Below, in pieces: positions 1 to 7,530 of a DNA stretch of 37,199 nucleotides. Source of the DNA: an uncultured Bacteroidota bacterium (lineage in GTDB: Bacteria > Bacteroidota > Bacteroidia > Chitinophagales > Chitinophagaceae); the NCBI GenBank assembly GCA_937902875.1, contig CALFNL010000141.1:1-37199 (forward strand), written 5' to 3'. Both the position numbers and the translations under genes were made by a program. The notes under the pieces are model-generated. The model worked only from the letters and a program-made list of their open reading frames with translations, was not told where the DNA came from and ran no database searches. Positions within the stretch are counted from its first letter, which is position 1, and the number at the start of each line of letters is the position of its first letter.

Positions 1-167
1 AATTGCCATTCTTCTTCAGTGAGCACGCGCAGCGCTTTGCCATTGCTTCTGTCGTTCAATTTAACCATGCTGCTTTTTGATGTAGAGGGGTTACCAGGAA
101 TATCTTTGTGTGCATTCGTGGGCGCCATTGTAGGATTCATATTGGGCGCCATAGTTTGCTGTTCCAT
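1..167 (-). CDS. Probable phytanoyl-CoA dioxygenase-like protein (N-terminal fragment, runs off window)
   Basis: An open frame starts at an ATG at 165-167 and continues leftwards off the window with no stop, giving 55 residues. The first 40 residues are Met/Pro/Thr/Asn-rich and probably disordered. They lead into KALRVLTEEEW, which resembles the start of phytanoyl-CoA dioxygenase family proteins (Fe(II)/2-oxoglutarate oxygenases), where a Leu-Thr-Glu-Glu-x-Trp segment precedes the first helix. No catalytic residue lies inside the window, so the family call rests on this short stretch plus its position divergent from an AraC regulator. It could be another protein with a similar N-terminus. That it is a real coding start is more secure than its identity. 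Confidence 0.45.
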   Translation of the reverse strand, partial: MEQQTMAPNMNPTMAPTNAHKDIPGNPSTSKSSMVKLNDRSNGKALRVLTEEEWQ

Positions 168-182
168 ATTACCGTATTATAA

Positions 183-197
183 GTGATAGAATATCAC
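183..197. promoter_or_regulatory. Short inverted repeat between divergent genes
   Basis: GTGATA, three bases, TATCAC: a perfect 6-bp inverted repeat. It sits 16 bp upstream of the reverse-strand gene start at 167 and 117 bp upstream of the AraC gene. It could be an operator or a small 5'-leader hairpin. A repeat this short can arise by chance, so only its location argues for a role. Confidence 0.25.
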
Positions 198-313
198 AAA
201 GATCAAGAATACCCTTAAAGTATTTACCTCCTTTAATGACCACTTTTTGCTCTGTATTGACCTTATTCTTAAAAAATGTCTGACTTTATTAGCTTTACAG
301 GAAATATAGGAAG

Positions 314-1156
314 ATGAAAATCCAGAAGGAGCTGGTGCTGCCCGATCCGGGAAAATCATTCAGGCTCTTCAGCCCGAGCTTAAGAAACTATTTCTTCTGG
401 CATTATCATCCCGAATATGAATTGGTATATGTGGAAGCCATTACCGGTATCAGGCATGTGGGACAGCATATATCCAGCTATATGGACAGCGATTTGGTTT
501 TGATAGGACCCAATATTCCCCATTTGAATTTTGACTACGGAGTGAAAACTGAATACAGGCAGATAGTTGTTCAGTTGCAGGAGCATTTTCTGGGAGATGC
601 TATTAGGGAAACACCGGAACTGTTATCTATTCAACAACTTTTTGAACGGGCTGTTTTGGGGCTGTCATTCCTGGGTGAAACTAAAACTGTTGTAGCCAAA
701 AAATTAAAGTACATGCAAACGATTGGTCATTTCGAACAATTGTTATGCTTATTGGAGGTATTTCAAATTCTTGCTAAGTCAGATGAAGTGGTTGAGCTTA
801 ACGAAAAAGATACGAGTGTAAAATTATTCCTGAATGACAAAATACGGATGGGCGCCATTTACAAATACATACATGCCAATTACAATGAAAAGCCTGACGT
901 AAATAAAGTGGCTTCCAGTGTACATTTGAGCACCGCTGCTTTTTGCCGTTACTTCAGGAAACAGACTAATATCACTTTTACAGATTTCGTGAATCAATAC
1001 AGGATCACGCAGGCCAGGACTTTGCTCATAAAAGGCAAAACCATTACAGAAACCTGTTATGAAGTGGGGTTTGAAAGCCTGTCTTATTTTAATAAACTGT
1101 TCAAACGAATTGCCGGGGAAAATCCATCTGCTTTTAAGAAGCGCTACCTGAAATAA
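314..1156 (+). CDS. AraC family transcriptional regulator with cupin-like sensor domain
   Basis: This 280-residue cytoplasmic regulator has the usual AraC layout. Residues about 15-100 form a cupin-type N-terminal domain, with FWHYHPEYELVYV at 28-40 (the HxHxxxE-like segment common in this family). The C-terminal 105 residues carry the paired helix-turn-helix DNA-binding domain: first HTH about 192-215, second around 232-262, ending in the family signature VGFESLSYFNKLFK...NPSAFKKRY. The start ATG has AGGAAG directly before it, closer than ideal for a Shine-Dalgarno sequence. It is transcribed away from the gene at 1-167 with about 146 bp between them, so it probably controls that gene. In this family the cupin domain usually senses a small sugar-like or aromatic ligand; the ligand here is unknown. 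Confidence 0.9.
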   Translation: MKIQKELVLPDPGKSFRLFSPSLRNYFFWHYHPEYELVYVEAITGIRHVGQHISSYMDSDLVLIGPNIPHLNFDYGVKTEYRQIVVQLQEHFLGDAIRETPELLSIQQLFERAVLGLSFLGETKTVVAKKLKYMQTIGHFEQLLCLLEVFQILAKSDEVVELNEKDTSVKLFLNDKIRMGAIYKYIHANYNEKPDVNKVASSVHLSTAAFCRYFRKQTNITFTDFVNQYRITQARTLLIKGKTITETCYEVGFESLSYFNKLFKRIAGENPSAFKKRYLK

Positions 1157-1299
1157 ATTGAAAGTTGGGTACTATGATTGATACGAGGAATTCCTATTGA
1201 GTGAAGAGTTCAAACTGGCGATCCCTGAATGCATGGTAGTTATCAAGTCAGTTGTAGATTGGTGCCAGGCTTTTCAAGCGCCTTGTTAAATTCTTTTTG

Positions 1300-1527
1300 T
1301 CATTCAGTATTGCCATGATTTTCGTCTGGCATAATGCAGTTCTCGTCTATACAGCGCCTGGGTTTCAGGAACCCGGTGGCAAACACAATCGCGCCAAAAA
1401 TCTTCACGGGCCAGGCATCTTCAAAATGAAAACCTATCCATATCAGAAATATGCCAAGTGCCCAGCGTAGCGAACGACTGAACCAGACCAAAGCTTTTGT
1501 GCTTAATATTTCTTTTTGAATGTTCAT
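1300..1527 (-). CDS. Small two-helix membrane protein, tentatively YgaP/DUF2892-like
   Basis: A 75-residue protein with two hydrophobic segments (about residues 20-33 and 40-54) separated by a short polar turn, an Arg-rich juxtamembrane stretch (WFSRSLRW) and two cysteines near the C-terminus (CIDENC). The pattern of a basic N-terminal helix, a Gly-rich first membrane helix and a second helix ending in Thr-Gly-Phe resembles the small YgaP-type transmembrane family that often lies beside rhodanese and persulfide genes. It lies 97 bp downstream of the CstB-like gene on the same strand and may be co-transcribed with it. The CxxxxC pair could bind a persulfide or metal, but that is a guess. The family match is tentative; that it is a real gene is likely. 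Confidence 0.6.
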   Translation of the reverse strand: MNIQKEILSTKALVWFSRSLRWALGIFLIWIGFHFEDAWPVKIFGAIVFATGFLKPRRCIDENCIMPDENHGNTE

Positions 1528-1624
1528 AAGAATTGCTGATTTGCCAGGGGATTGATTTTTACGGAATCAATTGGATTGGTAAAATACAATAACCCATATC
1601 CTTTCTAAAAAAATTTACAAATTA

Positions 1625-3052
1625 CTACAGCATGGTCGTGGGCGTAACATATTCAGACAACTCGAAATTCCCCGAAGTCTTCATGGCCTTAAATCCTCCA
1701 GGGATATCAATCAGACGCTCAAATCCTCTCGCCCTCAAAATGGAATTGAATATCACAGAACGATAGCCGCCGTCGCAATGAACATAATAGGTCTTGGTCT
1801 TATCCAGTTTCTCCATTGATTCATTAATATAATCAAGAGGGGCATTGATCGCACCTTTAACGTGTTGACTTTCATATTCGCTCAGCCTCCTCACATCAAC
1901 TATATTCAGATTATTCTTTTGCTTAATTGTCGAAAGTTCTTCTGCTGATATAGAATCAATATTATCAATTTCTTTACCGGATTCTTTCCAGGATTGGAAT
2001 CCACCCTTGAGGAAGCCGATCGCGTAATCGTACCCTACGCGCGCGAGACGCGTGATAACTTCTTCTTCGCGGCCTTCATCGGCCACCAGGAGGATTTTCT
2101 GCCTGATATTCGGAATTAAGGCGCCCACCCAGGGAGCGAAATTGCCATTGATGCCAATATTGATAGAATTGGGAATATGTCCTTTCACAAAGTGCTCCGG
2201 ATCCCTTGTGTCCAGCACCAGGGCCATGGATTCATTGGCCGCCGATTCAAAGGCAGCGGGATCCAGGGCATGTTTGCCTCGCTCCAAAACCTTCTCTATA
2301 CTTTCATATCCTTTAATATTCATCAGCACGTTTAATGGAAAATATGCCGGTGGCGGCGTTAGACCGGTTAGCAATTCCTGCATGAATTCCTCACGGGTAA
2401 GGTTTGGGTTCAGCGCATAATTGGTTATTTTCTGATGCCCCAGTTTATCGGTAGTTTCCTTGCTCATATTCTTTCCGCAGGCGCTGCCGGCGCCATGAGC
2501 GGGATAAATAATAATGTCATCCGCAAGAGGTAAGATCTTATTTCGGATAGAATCAAATAGCAGTGAAGCTAATTTTTCGGGCGTCAATTCCTTCACCACT
2601 TTTTGTGCCAGGTCAGGACGGCCAACATCGCCGATAAACAATGTGTCGCCGGTAAAAATGGCGATGTCTTTACCACGTTCATCGCTCAGCAAAAAGCAGG
2701 AGCTTTCCATGGTGTGCCCGGGGGTATGCAGAACAGTGATGCTGGCCTTTCCTACCTTGAAAATTTCTTTGTCAGACGCTACATGGGCTTCAAATCCAGG
2801 TTTGGCAGTAGGCCCATATACAATAGTGGCGCCTGTTTTCCTGGCAAGGTCCAGATGGCCGGAAACAAAATCGGCATGAAAATGCGTTTCAAAAACATAT
2901 TTTATACGGGCATTATTCTTTGCGGCTCTATCAATATACGCCTGAACTTCCCGTAGCGGGTCTATCACGGCTGCTTCACCATCACTCTCTATATAATATG
3001 CTCCCTGGGCCAGGCAGCCCGTATAAATTTGCTCAATGATCATATGCTCCAT
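1625..3052 (-). CDS. CstB-like persulfide dioxygenase-rhodanese fusion
   Basis: A predicted 475-residue cytoplasmic sulfur-metabolism enzyme. Residues 1-240 are a metallo-beta-lactamase-fold persulfide dioxygenase with HFHADFVSGH at 57-66, PGHT at 111-114 and TGDTLFIGDVGRPDL from 134. Two rhodanese domains follow. The first (about 265-365) has ADEGRE where the catalytic loop should be and no cysteine, so it is a pseudo-rhodanese. The second (about 375-475) has an intact CDGGYR loop with Cys426. This PDO, pseudo-rhodanese, active rhodanese order is that of Staphylococcus aureus CstB, which turns persulfides into thiosulfate. I chose the start at 3052 because GGAGGAA lies six bases upstream on the reverse strand; a longer frame from 3112 would add 20 residues that the family lacks. 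Control by the dyad at 3104-3117 is plausible. Confidence 0.9.
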   Translation of the reverse strand: MEHMIIEQIYTGCLAQGAYYIESDGEAAVIDPLREVQAYIDRAAKNNARIKYVFETHFHADFVSGHLDLARKTGATIVYGPTAKPGFEAHVASDKEIFKVGKASITVLHTPGHTMESSCFLLSDERGKDIAIFTGDTLFIGDVGRPDLAQKVVKELTPEKLASLLFDSIRNKILPLADDIIIYPAHGAGSACGKNMSKETTDKLGHQKITNYALNPNLTREEFMQELLTGLTPPPAYFPLNVLMNIKGYESIEKVLERGKHALDPAAFESAANESMALVLDTRDPEHFVKGHIPNSINIGINGNFAPWVGALIPNIRQKILLVADEGREEEVITRLARVGYDYAIGFLKGGFQSWKESGKEIDNIDSISAEELSTIKQKNNLNIVDVRRLSEYESQHVKGAINAPLDYINESMEKLDKTKTYYVHCDGGYRSVIFNSILRARGFERLIDIPGGFKAMKTSGNFELSEYVTPTTML

Positions 3053-3056
3053 TTTA

Positions 3057-3063
3057 TTCCTCC
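3057..3063 (-). promoter_or_regulatory. Strong Shine-Dalgarno fixing the start of the CstB-like gene
   Basis: Read on the reverse strand this is GGAGGAA, with six bases between GGAGG and the ATG at 3052. Such a strong ribosome binding site is rare in this window and decides between the start at 3052 and the longer frame from 3112. Confidence 0.75.
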
Positions 3064-3073
3064 ACAGATGATG

Positions 3074-3081
3074 CAAAATTG
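3074..3081 (-). promoter_or_regulatory. Possible -7 promoter element of the CstB-like gene
   Basis: The reverse strand reads CAATTTTG, one mismatch from the Bacteroidota -7 box TAnnTTTG. There is no good TTTG box 19-21 bp upstream, as is common at activator-dependent promoters. Transcription would start near 3068, giving a leader of about 16 bases. Confidence 0.35.
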
Positions 3082-3103
3082 GGTTTTCATTTTCAACTAG
3101 AAC

Positions 3104-3117
3104 GTGACGCAAGTCAC
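3104..3117. promoter_or_regulatory. Crp/Fnr-type dyad upstream of the CstB-like gene
   Basis: GTGAC, four bases, GTCAC: a perfect dyad matching the geometry of Crp/Fnr-family operators. Its centre (3110.5) is about 42 bp upstream of the start inferred from the box at 3074-3081, the classical class II activator position. The binding family is inferred from sequence form and spacing only; no Crp/Fnr gene lies in the window. Confidence 0.4.
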
Positions 3118-3451
3118 TTTACCCGCATGATTATTTCCAGGCAGGCCTTGTTATACCTGGTAAGATACAAATCAGACCGGGCTATCTGCCAATTTGATTC
3201 ATTGTGGTCATTTGGATATGCCCATTTGAGGCCAATTTCCCGGAAATAAACTCAATATTGGCACCATAAGAATTAACGATTCATTATGAGATTTCTTTTG
3301 AGGGCCTTGACTCGAATCAGGGAGAGATCAGGTTTCTGCCAACAGCGCTTCCCAATTGCCAGGGGCGCCCACCACAAAAATTGTTTGAGGATTTGGCATA
3401 AGGCAATAGGTTTTGAGAAGATTGCCTAATCGAAAAAAGCAAATCGATTCT
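3118..3451. other. Gene-free stretch between the GMC gene and the CstB-like promoter
   Basis: About 330 bases with no convincing gene. The only coding-looking item is a 23-codon reverse-strand frame (3328-3399) beginning MPNPQTIFVVGAPGN, which recalls the start of NmrA-type Rossmann proteins and may be a relic. There is no clear terminator hairpin with a T-run after the GMC stop codon. Confidence 0.4.
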
Positions 3452-4990
3452 TCAGGTTTTCAGCAACGCCTTCAAGTGATCCGAAAGCCTCAGGCTGAGC
3501 GCTACCAATGTAAAGGTAGGATTAGGAGCCGCCGCTGTGGCAAAGCAAGCGGAGCCAGCCACGAACAAATTCGCTATGCCATGCACTTTACAATTGGCAT
3601 CCACTACTCCGGTTTTAGAACTGTCGCTCATACGAGTGGTTCCCATATGATGCCAGCCTCCACTGGTAAATGGCGGCCAGGAAAGATCGTTTTCGTCCTG
3701 GAGATATTCCATCAGCCTCACGCGGGCCATACCTGCTAAGCCTACCTGCTGGCCGATCAACTCGTATATTTTCCTGATGCTTCGTTTTTCCAAATTTGTC
3801 AATTCCCAGTGCAGGTTGGCGCGGGGTATCCCGAATGCGTCTTGTTCCCTGTCTAGCGTGATCCTTGAATTTGGATTGGGAGCCTGCTCTATTCTGGTAA
3901 ATAATTCATAGGCCCTGCTGCCCTCTTTGGGAGTCGTTGAATTCTTAACCGCACTGTTAATGGATCCCAAGAAGTTCTCATCACTCTTTCTGGGATCCTC
4001 ATTGTTCCATGTTTCTATCGCGGGTTTTATATTCCTGGCTACGTCCAGGGGTGTAAAGGAGCAGGTACCGTTAAGTATCTTATGCCGTTCCTGCATTTGG
4101 GCGCTGATGGCCAATTCGCACCTTGCTTTGGTAACGCCAAATTCCATTTCATACAATTTGAGGGGATTGGGTTGGGCAAGGAAGAGTTCGGCTGATTTGA
4201 TTTCCAGATGCTCCATGAAATAACGTCCCACCAGGTCATTATCATTGCCAAGCCCCCTGGGTGCCTGCCTGTTGGCTGCGAGCAGGAGCCTTGCGTTTTG
4301 AATGCTGCAGCATGCCAGTACAAAATGCCTGGCCCGCACGGTATGCTGCCTGCCTGCAAGATTTCTGACGGTTACTTCCCTGATTGCGGAAACATTTTCA
4401 TTCGCTGTTATATCTACCAGGTTGGCGTAAGTGTATAAATGAATATTCTTTGAATTCACAATATCCTTCTTATACTTGGGTGCAAACCTTGTTGGCGGAC
4501 TGAATTGCCAGATCTTGTTCCATACAACCGAATCATTTGGCAGAAGCGACTTCATGGCCTGATCCTGATTTTGCCAGAACGCGGCGCCGTACTCGTAGGG
4601 TCCGAGGTCCAGGTTCTTCTGTGCACGCGCATAATATGGATCCAAATCTTCGAACGTGATGGGCCAGCCGCTATGCGGAACCCAGTCTCTTTTAGTGAAA
4701 TCGATGGAATCGAATGGAGAGCAGTAGCCCGCCCAGTGATTGCTTGTGCCTCCGAAATAGTGAAGGCGTGCAGACTTGAGCGGAAAATATTTTTGTCCCG
4801 TGGTCTTGCCTGCATAGGAGTCTTGTACCTGGTCATCGTACTCAAACCCTCCGCCCTCAAGCAGGATCACTTTATAACGTGTATGATCCCACTCCATGGC
4901 GATGCTGATGCCGGCAGGCCCCGAACCTACAATACAAATATCACCTTCTATAACCGAGTGGTCAGGCAGTTTTCTGGCATCTATATGCAT
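3452..4990 (-). CDS. GMC family FAD-dependent oxidoreductase
   Basis: A 512-residue flavoprotein of the glucose-methanol-choline family, expected to oxidise a sugar or other alcohol with bound FAD. The Rossmann dinucleotide motif is at 17-31 (DICIVGSGPAGISIA), followed by the acidic end of strand 2 (LLEGGG) and the FAD-contacting GGTSNHWAG segment. The C-terminal GMC domain keeps the catalytic His pair (GGWHHMGTTRM, His447/His448) and the second active-site residue in APNPTF (Asn490). The protein has no signal peptide, but the upstream gene, nine bases away, encodes a small partner with a twin-arginine-like signal. Such pairs (gluconate 2-dehydrogenase large and subunit 3 types) are usually exported as a complex. 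No cytochrome subunit is adjacent, so the electron acceptor is unknown. The substrate cannot be read from sequence. Confidence 0.88.
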   Translation of the reverse strand: MHIDARKLPDHSVIEGDICIVGSGPAGISIAMEWDHTRYKVILLEGGGFEYDDQVQDSYAGKTTGQKYFPLKSARLHYFGGTSNHWAGYCSPFDSIDFTKRDWVPHSGWPITFEDLDPYYARAQKNLDLGPYEYGAAFWQNQDQAMKSLLPNDSVVWNKIWQFSPPTRFAPKYKKDIVNSKNIHLYTYANLVDITANENVSAIREVTVRNLAGRQHTVRARHFVLACCSIQNARLLLAANRQAPRGLGNDNDLVGRYFMEHLEIKSAELFLAQPNPLKLYEMEFGVTKARCELAISAQMQERHKILNGTCSFTPLDVARNIKPAIETWNNEDPRKSDENFLGSINSAVKNSTTPKEGSRAYELFTRIEQAPNPNSRITLDREQDAFGIPRANLHWELTNLEKRSIRKIYELIGQQVGLAGMARVRLMEYLQDENDLSWPPFTSGGWHHMGTTRMSDSSKTGVVDANCKVHGIANLFVAGSACFATAAAPNPTFTLVALSLRLSDHLKALLKT

Positions 4991-4999
4991 ACAATAAAT

Positions 5000-5401
5000 T
5001 TAAGGCTTAATTAATGAAGCAAGCGCGCACTGGCGGGCTTCAGTGGTAGAGACTACCCATCCTTTGATGATAAGGGTTTGATCAGTTGAAAAATCCTTAT
5101 GAATCTTTTCATCCAGAAATGCCAGGAACCGTGGATCGTTTTCATCTTTGAAATGGGCCTTGTAGCCCTGGTCACCTAGTATCTTATTTACGAGTTGGTT
5201 CTCTGTGGCCTCGTCGGGTGATTTTGCCCGGTAGGCATTTCCTATTTCACGAAGGGTGTTGGCATCACATATTTGTGAAAGAAAGAGAGGTCTTGATAAA
5301 GACTTTGCCAACGGGGCGTTTCTGCTCGTGCATCTAACAAATGGTATTGTTATGAAAGCGGCAGTGGAAACTGAAAGCAAAATAAAATTTCTTCTTTTCA
5401 T
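5000..5401 (-). CDS. Gluconate 2-dehydrogenase subunit 3-like small subunit
   Basis: A 133-residue protein starting MKRRNF, with a basic twin-Arg N-terminus, a hydrophobic stretch (residues about 7-22) and a Cys at about 23 in PFVRC that could be a lipobox. The rest is a small helical domain of the gluconate 2-dehydrogenase subunit 3 type, ending in a conserved-looking KGWVVSTTEARQCALASL tail. Its likely job is to carry the co-folded GMC flavoprotein across the membrane and help assemble the enzyme. I took the ATG at 5401 rather than an upstream TTG because the signal then begins properly. It is nine bases from the GMC gene, so the two form an operon. Assignment rests on size, signal type and partner; strict sequence identity to the family is not checkable here. 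Confidence 0.75.
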   Translation of the reverse strand: MKRRNFILLSVSTAAFITIPFVRCTSRNAPLAKSLSRPLFLSQICDANTLREIGNAYRAKSPDEATENQLVNKILGDQGYKAHFKDENDPRFLAFLDEKIHKDFSTDQTLIIKGWVVSTTEARQCALASLIKP

Positions 5402-5640
5402 GCTAAAGGAGATGGATGGTTTCAATCTGCAACGGTACCAAAACTCTGTTATAAATATAAATTAAGAATTTCCTCACTCAGATTCTGAAAATTATGTATT
5501 TCTGATTTACCAAGCGGATAAAAGTTATTTCCTGGCCAGATTTATGCCAAAAAAAAGTTGATTCAGGAGAAGAAATTGCGGCCCGAAAATAAATTCTTAG
5601 CCGGAAAAATAGGAGTGGATTTTAACCAGAATGCCTGGAA

Positions 5641-6256
5641 TTAATTCAATTTCCCGGAGATAATATTCAGATATTTTACATGGGAATCTGGCAGGCAGTC
5701 AAAGGCTGTAAGTATCAATAGGAGTATTAAAAAAAGAATTCTCCTGAGAGCAACAATAACCCATGAAGGGTGATTTAATTGCCAGGATCGGGTTCCGTAT
5801 TCACTTGCTTTAAACCCTTCCCAAATGGTCTTTTCCGGCGGAGAACAAGATTCCAAATAAACCCAGGAAGAATGCATTATAGCGCAGCAGATTTTTCCAA
5901 GCAAAGTCAAAAAAGTTTCGGGCCACGAAATTTTGCATGAAAGTTTCGGGTGTGGCCTTTGAGCGGAGTATTTCCTTATTCCAGATGATCTCCTCTTTGC
6001 CAGCCTCCAGTCCAAGACTCGCATATTTGAGGGCAATGGTTTTTTCGGCCCTTTCTTTCCAATGCATGGTAAAGGCAGGGCCACCGTGGGCCTTGCTTTG
6101 GTTAGCGGCGTGCCTCCACAAATCGGAAATAATTTGCATGCGGTAATGTGAATCGGGGTCTTTTTCCAGCATATCCAGCATTTCCTGAAGTTCCTGCCCG
6201 GTAGCTTTCCCGGATATTTTTTTGCCCACGAGGTTCCATAAACGTTCCAGTTCCAT
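5641..6256 (-). pseudogene. Remnant of an FtsX/MacB-type ABC permease with FecR-like N-terminus
   Basis: The intact reading part (6256-5810, 148 residues) begins with a FecR/anti-sigma-like helical domain (ERLWNLVGKKISGKATGQEL, then LEKDPDSHYRMQIISDLW). It then runs into NFFDFAWKNLLRYNAFF, the start of the first membrane helix of FtsX-family permeases, and stops at once. In another frame the next 190 bases encode SWVIVALRRILFLILLLILT followed by DSHVKYLN, which recalls the last membrane helix and the NPVKSLR-like tail of the same permeases. I infer that the middle of an approximately 800-residue permease was deleted and the ends joined out of frame. The C-terminal match is loose. Alternatively 5810-6256 is a genuine short membrane-anchored protein. 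Confidence 0.55.
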
Positions 6257-6769
6257 CCTGATTAATTTTAACTATTAAACCATCTGATTCTTCGGTTTCT
6301 TTAGATATTGATTCTATAAAATCAAAGCCTGTTCCAGTTTGTTAATCGTTGATAAATAAATGCTTGTGCTTGTTTTCAGGGAGAGTGACCGTTCGGTTTC
6401 AAACAATTCAGACCGGTTTTGATACAAGTTCAGATTCTACTCCGGCCGGATACTATTCTATTTAATTGCAATGACCAGCAACGGATAGAGAATGTTGCAA
6501 GTGGAGAGGAAGAAAATTTTGAGGGAGGGGGATTTTAGCATTTACTTAGTAATTGAGGAACACAAATTTTTTTTGAGAGCAAAACATAAAATCACGGATT
6601 GGCAAAAGGGGAGATGGAATGCCAAAATGATTGACAAAAAATTCTCTGGATAAGTTTCCCTTTATGACCAACTATGCTATAACGTTAGCGATAGCACAGT
6701 ATATGCGGGAGAAGGGCCTCGGGCATATAATAATGAAGATTATGAGGGGAATTTGAGATTCCTTACTTT
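6257..6769. other. Gene-free 513-bp stretch
   Basis: No open frame with a plausible product on either strand. The region is AT-rich with short homopolymer runs. The only structure seen is the imperfect hairpin at 6671-6700. It lies next to the decayed permease, so it may be further eroded sequence. Confidence 0.5.
6671..6700 (-). terminator. Possible hairpin downstream of the DinB-like gene
   Basis: ACTATGCTAT and ATAGCACAGT flank a 10-base loop. Nine of ten positions pair, and in reverse-strand RNA the tenth is a G-U wobble. It begins 70 bp past the DinB-like stop. The stem is AT-rich and the nearest T-run on that strand is about 25 bp further on, so it is a weak terminator candidate. Confidence 0.25.
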
Positions 6770-7297
6770 TTACTTCACGCCATTCTCGGGGTTCCAGGAG
6801 CCCTGTTCTTTTCGGATATAAATGATTTGTCCAGTATGATATGCGTTGTGAGTGCCAATATGCGCTATTGCCGAATACCATTCCTTCAGTTTGTTTTCAT
6901 CGGCGGCCTGCACAAGTTTTTCCCATTCCGTTAGCACCTCATCGAGTTTTTTTACAGTGGCATTCCAACTATTTTTGTCGAAATCGGAGAAGGTTTCATC
7001 GTTATTCCCGTTGAAGAGGGTAGGCTTTTCCCCTTTGAATTTTGCCAATTGCTGTTCATTCCAGAAAATTAAATGTGTGGTCAATTGTCCGATCGAATGA
7101 TTGCCGCTGCTGTCTTTCCACATGGCCTGCCCGGCGCTGAGTCCTTCCAGGGCGATGTTTACGGGTACGAACCAATCCTTCTGGTTGTGGGTCGTCCTGA
7201 GTTGTTCGAGCAAAATACTCTTGAGTGTGGGGTTAACGGAATTCTGTGCGCATACGGTGAACGCGGGCAGCAGAAACAGAATGACAAGCTTTTTCAT
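6770..7297 (-). CDS. Secreted DinB-like protein
   Basis: A 175-residue protein beginning MKKLVILFLLPAFTVCAQ, a clear signal peptide with likely cleavage after the A-Q region. The mature part is a four-helix DinB-like domain. A first metal-site His is in IGQLTTHLIFW, and the C-terminal pair is in HNAYHTGQI, the usual DinB three-His arrangement. DinB proteins are mostly cytoplasmic thiol transferases (bacillithiol or mycothiol dependent) or of unknown function, so export is notable. In Bacteroidota such secreted DinB proteins occur but have no defined role that I know. I chose the ATG at 7297 because it places the signal peptide at the very N-terminus; the frame extends ten codons upstream. No operon partner is evident; the next gene upstream is 233 bp away. 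Confidence 0.78.
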   Translation of the reverse strand: MKKLVILFLLPAFTVCAQNSVNPTLKSILLEQLRTTHNQKDWFVPVNIALEGLSAGQAMWKDSSGNHSIGQLTTHLIFWNEQQLAKFKGEKPTLFNGNNDETFSDFDKNSWNATVKKLDEVLTEWEKLVQAADENKLKEWYSAIAHIGTHNAYHTGQIIYIRKEQGSWNPENGVK

Positions 7298-7530
7298 ATT
7301 TGTATGTGGTTTATAAAATCCTGTCAAAATATAAAAAAGAAATGGCTATTTGAAGAAATATGATATATGGTTAAGTGGCGGGTTGTTGAGGTGTTTATCC
7401 TGTAGGGGGGCAATGGAACCGGATAACAAAAATAAACCACCAGATTACTGAAGTGGCGCCGCGATTGTTTCATTTTAGCGCTCACCTGAGTGCCTGATGG
7501 TTCCCTTAAACTATTTGGAAATGCCTGGAG

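Noticed and set aside
4505-5014. A 169-codon forward frame opposite the GMC gene
   Set aside because: It is a mirror of strongly motif-bearing GMC coding sequence and its translation shows no domain.
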